Of a DNA stretch of 7,341 bases, positions 5,372 through 7,341 are shown piece by piece. Location of the stretch: positions 1 to 7,341 of the forward strand of contig JBKHKH010000099.1 in NCBI GenBank assembly GCA_046537735.1, written 5' to 3'. The position numbers were made by a program, and so were the translations under genes. The notes under the pieces were generated by a model. It was not told the origin of the DNA. It was given only the letters and a program-made list of their open reading frames with translations, and did not search any database. The number at the start of each line of letters is the position of its first letter. The first letter of the stretch is position 1. Origin of the DNA: JdFR-22 sp046537735 (GTDB lineage: Archaea > Halobacteriota > Archaeoglobi > Archaeoglobales > Archaeoglobaceae).

Positions 5372-6067
5372 TCAAGCTCTTCCCTTCATTGTGGTGCTGA
5401 GGTAGATAAATGGAGTGTCCAGCACAGAGACGATCAACTTCATTATGTAGGATGTGATGAATATCTGCACCACTATCTCCCAGGAGAATACCATGGTCCA
5501 TACGACCCCGAATCCTACGAAGGCTATCCAGGTGAACACCAGGTTGTCCAGAAGTTGAGAGATGGTGGTCGATAGGTTGTTCCTCAACCACAGGTGCCTC
5601 CCCTCGGTCTTCCTCTTCCAGAAGTCGAAAGCCCATATGTCATGCATTTGAGCCACAATATAGGCTGTGATGCTGGCTACCATAATCCTGGGAAGCACGC
5701 CGAAGATCTGCTCCAGTGCAGGGCTGAGTGTGTCGCTGGAGTGGGGGACGAACATCAGGCTTATCTGCATTATTACTGTGGTGAATACCAGAACGAACAA
5801 GCCTATCAGCACTCCTTTTCTTGCATACTCTTTGCCGTGGTTCTCCACCAGTATGTCCGTTGCCAGGAAAGTGGTTCCGTAGATTACGTTGCCCATAGCT
5901 GTGACCAGCCCGAAGAAGCTGATGGTCTTCATGACCTGAATGTTGGCCAGAATTATGGCCATGGCTATCCACGCGTATAACCCGTATCTGCCGAAGAACC
6001 TGTAAGCTAGAGTTATTCCCAGAAAGTTCACCAGGACCAGCAAAAACCATAACAGCTCGTTTATCAC
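5372..6067 (-). CDS. yhhQ: Queuosine-precursor transporter, YhhQ/QPTR (DUF165, VUT) family
   Basis: 231 residues, an integral membrane protein with about six hydrophobic helices. YhhQ-family proteins import queuosine precursors (preQ0/preQ1, and queuine in some lineages). Family signatures seen: ILANIQVMKTISFFGL (39-54), the loop GTTFLATDILVENHGK (64-79) with T70-D71 and E75..G78, and WLRNNLSTTISQLLDNLVFT (160-179). An amphipathic linker, HDIWAFDFWKRKTEGRH (142-158), separates helices as in homologues. The start is GTG at 6067; the next internal Met (36) would delete helix 1. A TATA-like box lies about 25 bp before this GTG. It converges on tgt with only 31 bp between stops. Beside a position-34 TGT, its likely job is to supply that enzyme with an imported deazaguanine; supplying preQ0 for archaeosine at position 15 is the alternative. 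Confidence 0.93.
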   Translation of the reverse strand: MINELLWFLLVLVNFLGITLAYRFFGRYGLYAWIAMAIILANIQVMKTISFFGLVTAMGNVIYGTTFLATDILVENHGKEYARKGVLIGLFVLVFTTVIMQISLMFVPHSSDTLSPALEQIFGVLPRIMVASITAYIVAQMHDIWAFDFWKRKTEGRHLWLRNNLSTTISQLLDNLVFTWIAFVGFGVVWTMVFSWEIVVQIFITSYIMKLIVSVLDTPFIYLSTTMKGRA

Positions 6068-6087
6068 TCTAACCCCAAAATAAAGAA

Positions 6088-6097
6088 GTTATTTAAG
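6088..6097 (-). promoter_or_regulatory. TATA-like box of yhhQ
   Basis: Minus-strand AATCTTAAATAAC, centred about 25 bp from the GTG start at 6067, which implies a leaderless or nearly leaderless mRNA. No leader long enough for a preQ1-type riboswitch would then exist. Confidence 0.45.
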
Positions 6098-6192
6098 ATT
6101 TATGATTAACTCAGATAAAAGATTTGTATAATTTCGACTTAAATGTAGATAGAATTCGGAGATAATATTAATACTCCAATTTTTATTGAGCG

Positions 6193-6212
6193 GGCAAAAT
6201 TTAAGTATTATA
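6193..6212 (+). promoter_or_regulatory. BRE/TATA-like promoter of the 105-residue Cys protein
   Basis: GCAAAATTTAAGTATTATAA lies 35-54 bp before the ATG at 6247, with an A-rich BRE-like block ahead of the T/A core. Transcription would start around 6225, giving a leader of about 20 nt that contains the GGTGAT ribosome site. Confidence 0.45.
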
Positions 6213-6235
6213 ACAACTACAATAATTGTTACCAT

Positions 6236-6243
6236 AAGGTGAT
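6236..6243 (+). promoter_or_regulatory. Strong Shine-Dalgarno site AAGGTGAT
   Basis: AAGGTGAT, complementary to the archaeal 16S rRNA tail, ends 3 nt before the ATG at 6247. It is the best ribosome site in the window and fixes this start. Confidence 0.65.
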
Positions 6244-6246
6244 AAC

Positions 6247-6564
6247 ATGTCTGAGAATGTGGTTCCCCAATGTGTATCAATAACAACGTCCAAGACACAG
6301 GCTATCGCTTCCATAAATCCATATGACAAGAGAGTACGAATCATTTACTGCACTAACAGCGACTCCTGTCAACAAAGAGGGTTACTGAAGAAAGGATGCC
6401 CTCACACATGTGAGGTTGTGGTCTCAGCTAAAAGGTTCTCCCAGGAAAGAAGGGTGAGAGCAGATATCAGCGAAGTGAGTCCAGAGAAACTGGACCAGAT
6501 AGCAGTAAGCGCTCAATCCGGTATCAGCACAGAGCCGTCAGAGCCCTTCAAGGTCCTGCCCTGA
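6247..6564 (+). CDS. Small Cys-containing protein of unknown function, 105 residues
   Basis: The family is not recognised. The protein is soluble, with no signal peptide or membrane segment. Cysteines are at 9, 35, 41, 51 and 55; the cluster C35-x5-C41-x9-C51-x-H53-x-C55 (YCTNSDSCQQR, GCPHTCEVV) could hold a zinc ion or disulfides. A basic region (K62-R71) follows, then an acidic helical stretch (S75-I85) and a Ser/Pro/Glu tail. Promoter and ribosome site are convincing, so expression is likely. The last 17 codons (6513-6564) are antisense to the conserved end of a decayed minus-strand gene, so the C-terminal tail may be a recent addition made from pseudogene DNA. It is divergent from yhhQ; whether the two are linked in function cannot be told. 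Confidence 0.7.
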   Translation: MSENVVPQCVSITTSKTQAIASINPYDKRVRIIYCTNSDSCQQRGLLKKGCPHTCEVVVSAKRFSQERRVRADISEVSPEKLDQIAVSAQSGISTEPSEPFKVLP

Positions 6565-6888
6565 CCCTCATAGTAGAGAGAAACTTTAAGGGCGGCTATA
6601 ACCGCATCAAGTTCATTGTGGTTTAAATCTTCTTTCACTTTGGTATACCTGTTTAAATCGGTGGTGATTGCGGCTCTGCCGCCCTTCTTCTGTTTTTTTG
6701 CTTTAGGAGCAATAGGATATGCCGTGTAGCATAGGGACTTTAAAACCTACATCAATTCCACAAAAACGCTTATCTATATAATCCATATTGCTTACCACAA
6801 CAGCAGGTGCAGTGTGTGCCAGGGTGGGAAAAAGGTTCGGCGCGACGGCGACGGCGGGAATAAAATTATTATTGCCTATACTACCACC
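6513..6888 (-). pseudogene. Decayed DUF429-like (RNase H-fold predicted nuclease) reading frame, frameshifted and internally deleted
   Basis: Two open stretches on the minus strand together look like both ends of one gene. The downstream piece (6746-6516, 77 codons, TGA at 6513) contains AYPIAPKAKKQKKGG, then HNELDAVIAALKV and ends GSDGSVLIPD, closely matching the C-terminus typical of DUF429 proteins. The upstream piece lies in a different frame (6888-6706, 61 codons, TAA at 6703) and contains MDYIDKRFCGIDVGFK from an ATG at 6786, resembling the DUF429 N-terminal strand carrying the first catalytic Asp. Complete members are more than 200 residues, so the centre is missing and a frameshift separates the ends. 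Codons such as CGT and GCG differ from the AGG/AGA-rich neighbours, hinting at foreign origin. Support for the C-terminal part is moderate; for the N-terminal part it is weaker. Confidence 0.45.
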
Positions 6889-7162
6889 CTAGCAATATAT
6901 TATTTGCTAATAAATCATTATAAACCTTTCCTTTATAATGGTAATGATTTAATGACGCCTGAACGGAAATTATAACTGACATATCAATACATCTTCTTTT
7001 CCACAGCCCGTTGATGGCTCCGCAAATAAACGGTAGTCTGAAATAAAGTATTCAATTTCTCAGCCAGCTTTCGAAATGAGTTTTTATTTTTACAAAATAT
7101 TCAATATCTACTTTAACCCGAAGACAGTTACTAAACTACTTAACAACCAAACTATAATTTAG
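6787..7162. other. Gene-free AT-rich stretch with a GC-rich island and inverted repeats
   Basis: Beyond the open frame that reaches 6888 on the minus strand, I find no supportable gene up to 7162. The stretch holds a GC-rich block of GCGACG-type triplets (about 6836-6858) standing out from AT-rich flanks. It also has an 11-bp near-matching inverted pair, TGCCAGGGTGG near 6816-6828 and CCACCCTAGCA near 6884-6894. Last, there is an AT-rich inverted repeat at 6913-6949. No tRNA, CRISPR or insertion-sequence ends were recognised. Confidence 0.4.
6913..6949. repeat. Imperfect AT-rich inverted repeat
   Basis: AATCATTATAAA (6913-6924) faces TTTATAATGGTAATGATT (6932-6949) across about 7 nt; the arms pair except for an extra GGTA-type insertion in the right arm. 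Each arm contains a TTTATAAT TATA-like core, so it could hold divergent promoters or a regulator site, or be a miniature mobile-element end. Confidence 0.4.
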
Positions 7163-7341
7163 TTATTTCCCCTTGAGAGCGTATCCTATAAGAGCGATAG
7201 CGAAAATTATCACCGCTGCAATACTGATTGTTATTGTAGGCTGTTGCCAGGATGGAGTTGGGGTTTCTGTTGGTTCAGCGGTGGTTGAGGTAGTTGGAGT
7301 TTCGGTGGGAGTTTCAGTTGGTGTTTCCTCTGATGTTGAGG
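7163..7341 (-). CDS. C-terminus of a cell-surface or membrane-anchored protein with a Thr/Pro/Glu stalk, 5' part outside the window
   Basis: The last 58 residues and the TAA (7163-7165) are present. The sequence runs from a Thr/Pro/Glu-rich stalk, with repeats such as ETPTETPTETPTTS, through a short SWQQP linker into one hydrophobic helix, TITISIAAVIIFAIALIGYAL, and ends in the basic tail KGK. This layout (glycosylatable stalk, one membrane helix, short basic cytoplasmic end) is common for archaeal S-layer-associated proteins and for extracellular solute-binding or adhesion proteins anchored at their C-terminus. The catalytic or binding domain lies outside the window, so its function cannot be assigned. 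No PGF-type archaeosortase signal is present. Termination is likely in the T-rich sequence just after the stop. Confidence 0.8.
   Translation of the reverse strand, partial: STSEETPTETPTETPTTSTTAEPTETPTPSWQQPTITISIAAVIIFAIALIGYALKGK

Noticed and set aside
5594..6050. Long open frames on both strands overlapping yhhQ (5594-5980 plus, 5640-6050 minus in another frame)
   Set aside because: The GTG-started frame at 6067 contains the transporter signatures and membrane helices; the alternatives are compositionally odd shadows.
6068..6246. A preQ1 riboswitch controlling yhhQ
   Set aside because: The TATA-like box lies about 25 bp from the start codon, leaving no room for a leader, and no C-rich aptamer-like stem-loop with an A-rich tail is seen.
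6089..6298. A 69-codon open frame on the minus strand in the divergent promoter region
   Set aside because: It is antisense to the start of the 105-residue gene and runs through the AT-rich promoters of both neighbours, with no ribosome site or protein-like pattern.
6565..7162. An insertion sequence or CRISPR array in the gene-poor right part
   Set aside because: There is no recognisable transposase, no regularly spaced direct repeats and no paired element ends with target duplications; only isolated inverted repeats are present.

Overview
The window is a fragment of an archaeal chromosome, most likely euryarchaeal. It carries a replication factor C small subunit (rfcS) and the archaea-only tRNA(Ile2) agmatinylcytidine synthetase TiaS. 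Most genes are preceded by TATA-like boxes, several at the 22-27 bp distance expected for leaderless transcripts. Arginine is mostly AGG/AGA, and the noncoding DNA is AT-rich. The sequence alone does not identify the order or genus.

Left part (1-1681), all on the minus strand: a 3'-truncated rfcS, a 91-residue GYD-domain protein, and a small four-helix membrane protein of unknown function. Each has its own TATA-like box. Next, on the plus strand (1753-2529), is a calcineurin-type phosphoesterase homologue in which nearly every metal-binding motif is substituted, so it is probably a pseudoenzyme. Convergent with it on the minus strand (2582-2722) is a 46-codon Cys/His-rich microprotein with its own promoter and Shine-Dalgarno site.

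Centre (2867-6067), the main interest: tiaS and a tRNA-guanine transglycosylase gene (tgt) lie 2 nt apart on the plus strand. Converging on them from the minus strand is a YhhQ-family queuosine-precursor transporter. The transglycosylase is the bacterial/eukaryotic tRNA position-34 type: it has the Zn site and lacks the C-terminal extension and PUA domain of archaeosine transglycosylase. Two wobble-base-34 enzymes and a deazaguanine importer thus sit together in an archaeon, a lineage usually credited with archaeosine at position 15 but not queuosine at 34. The simplest reading is a queuosine (or queuine/preQ1) salvage module acquired by transfer.

Right part (6068-7341): a 105-residue Cys-containing protein of unknown function with a strong ribosome site. 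Antisense to its end and beyond lies a decayed reading frame on the minus strand, resembling both ends of a DUF429 (RNase H-fold) protein, in two frames. Then comes an AT-rich gene-free stretch with inverted repeats. The window ends inside the C-terminus of a surface protein with a Thr/Pro/Glu-rich stalk and a membrane anchor.
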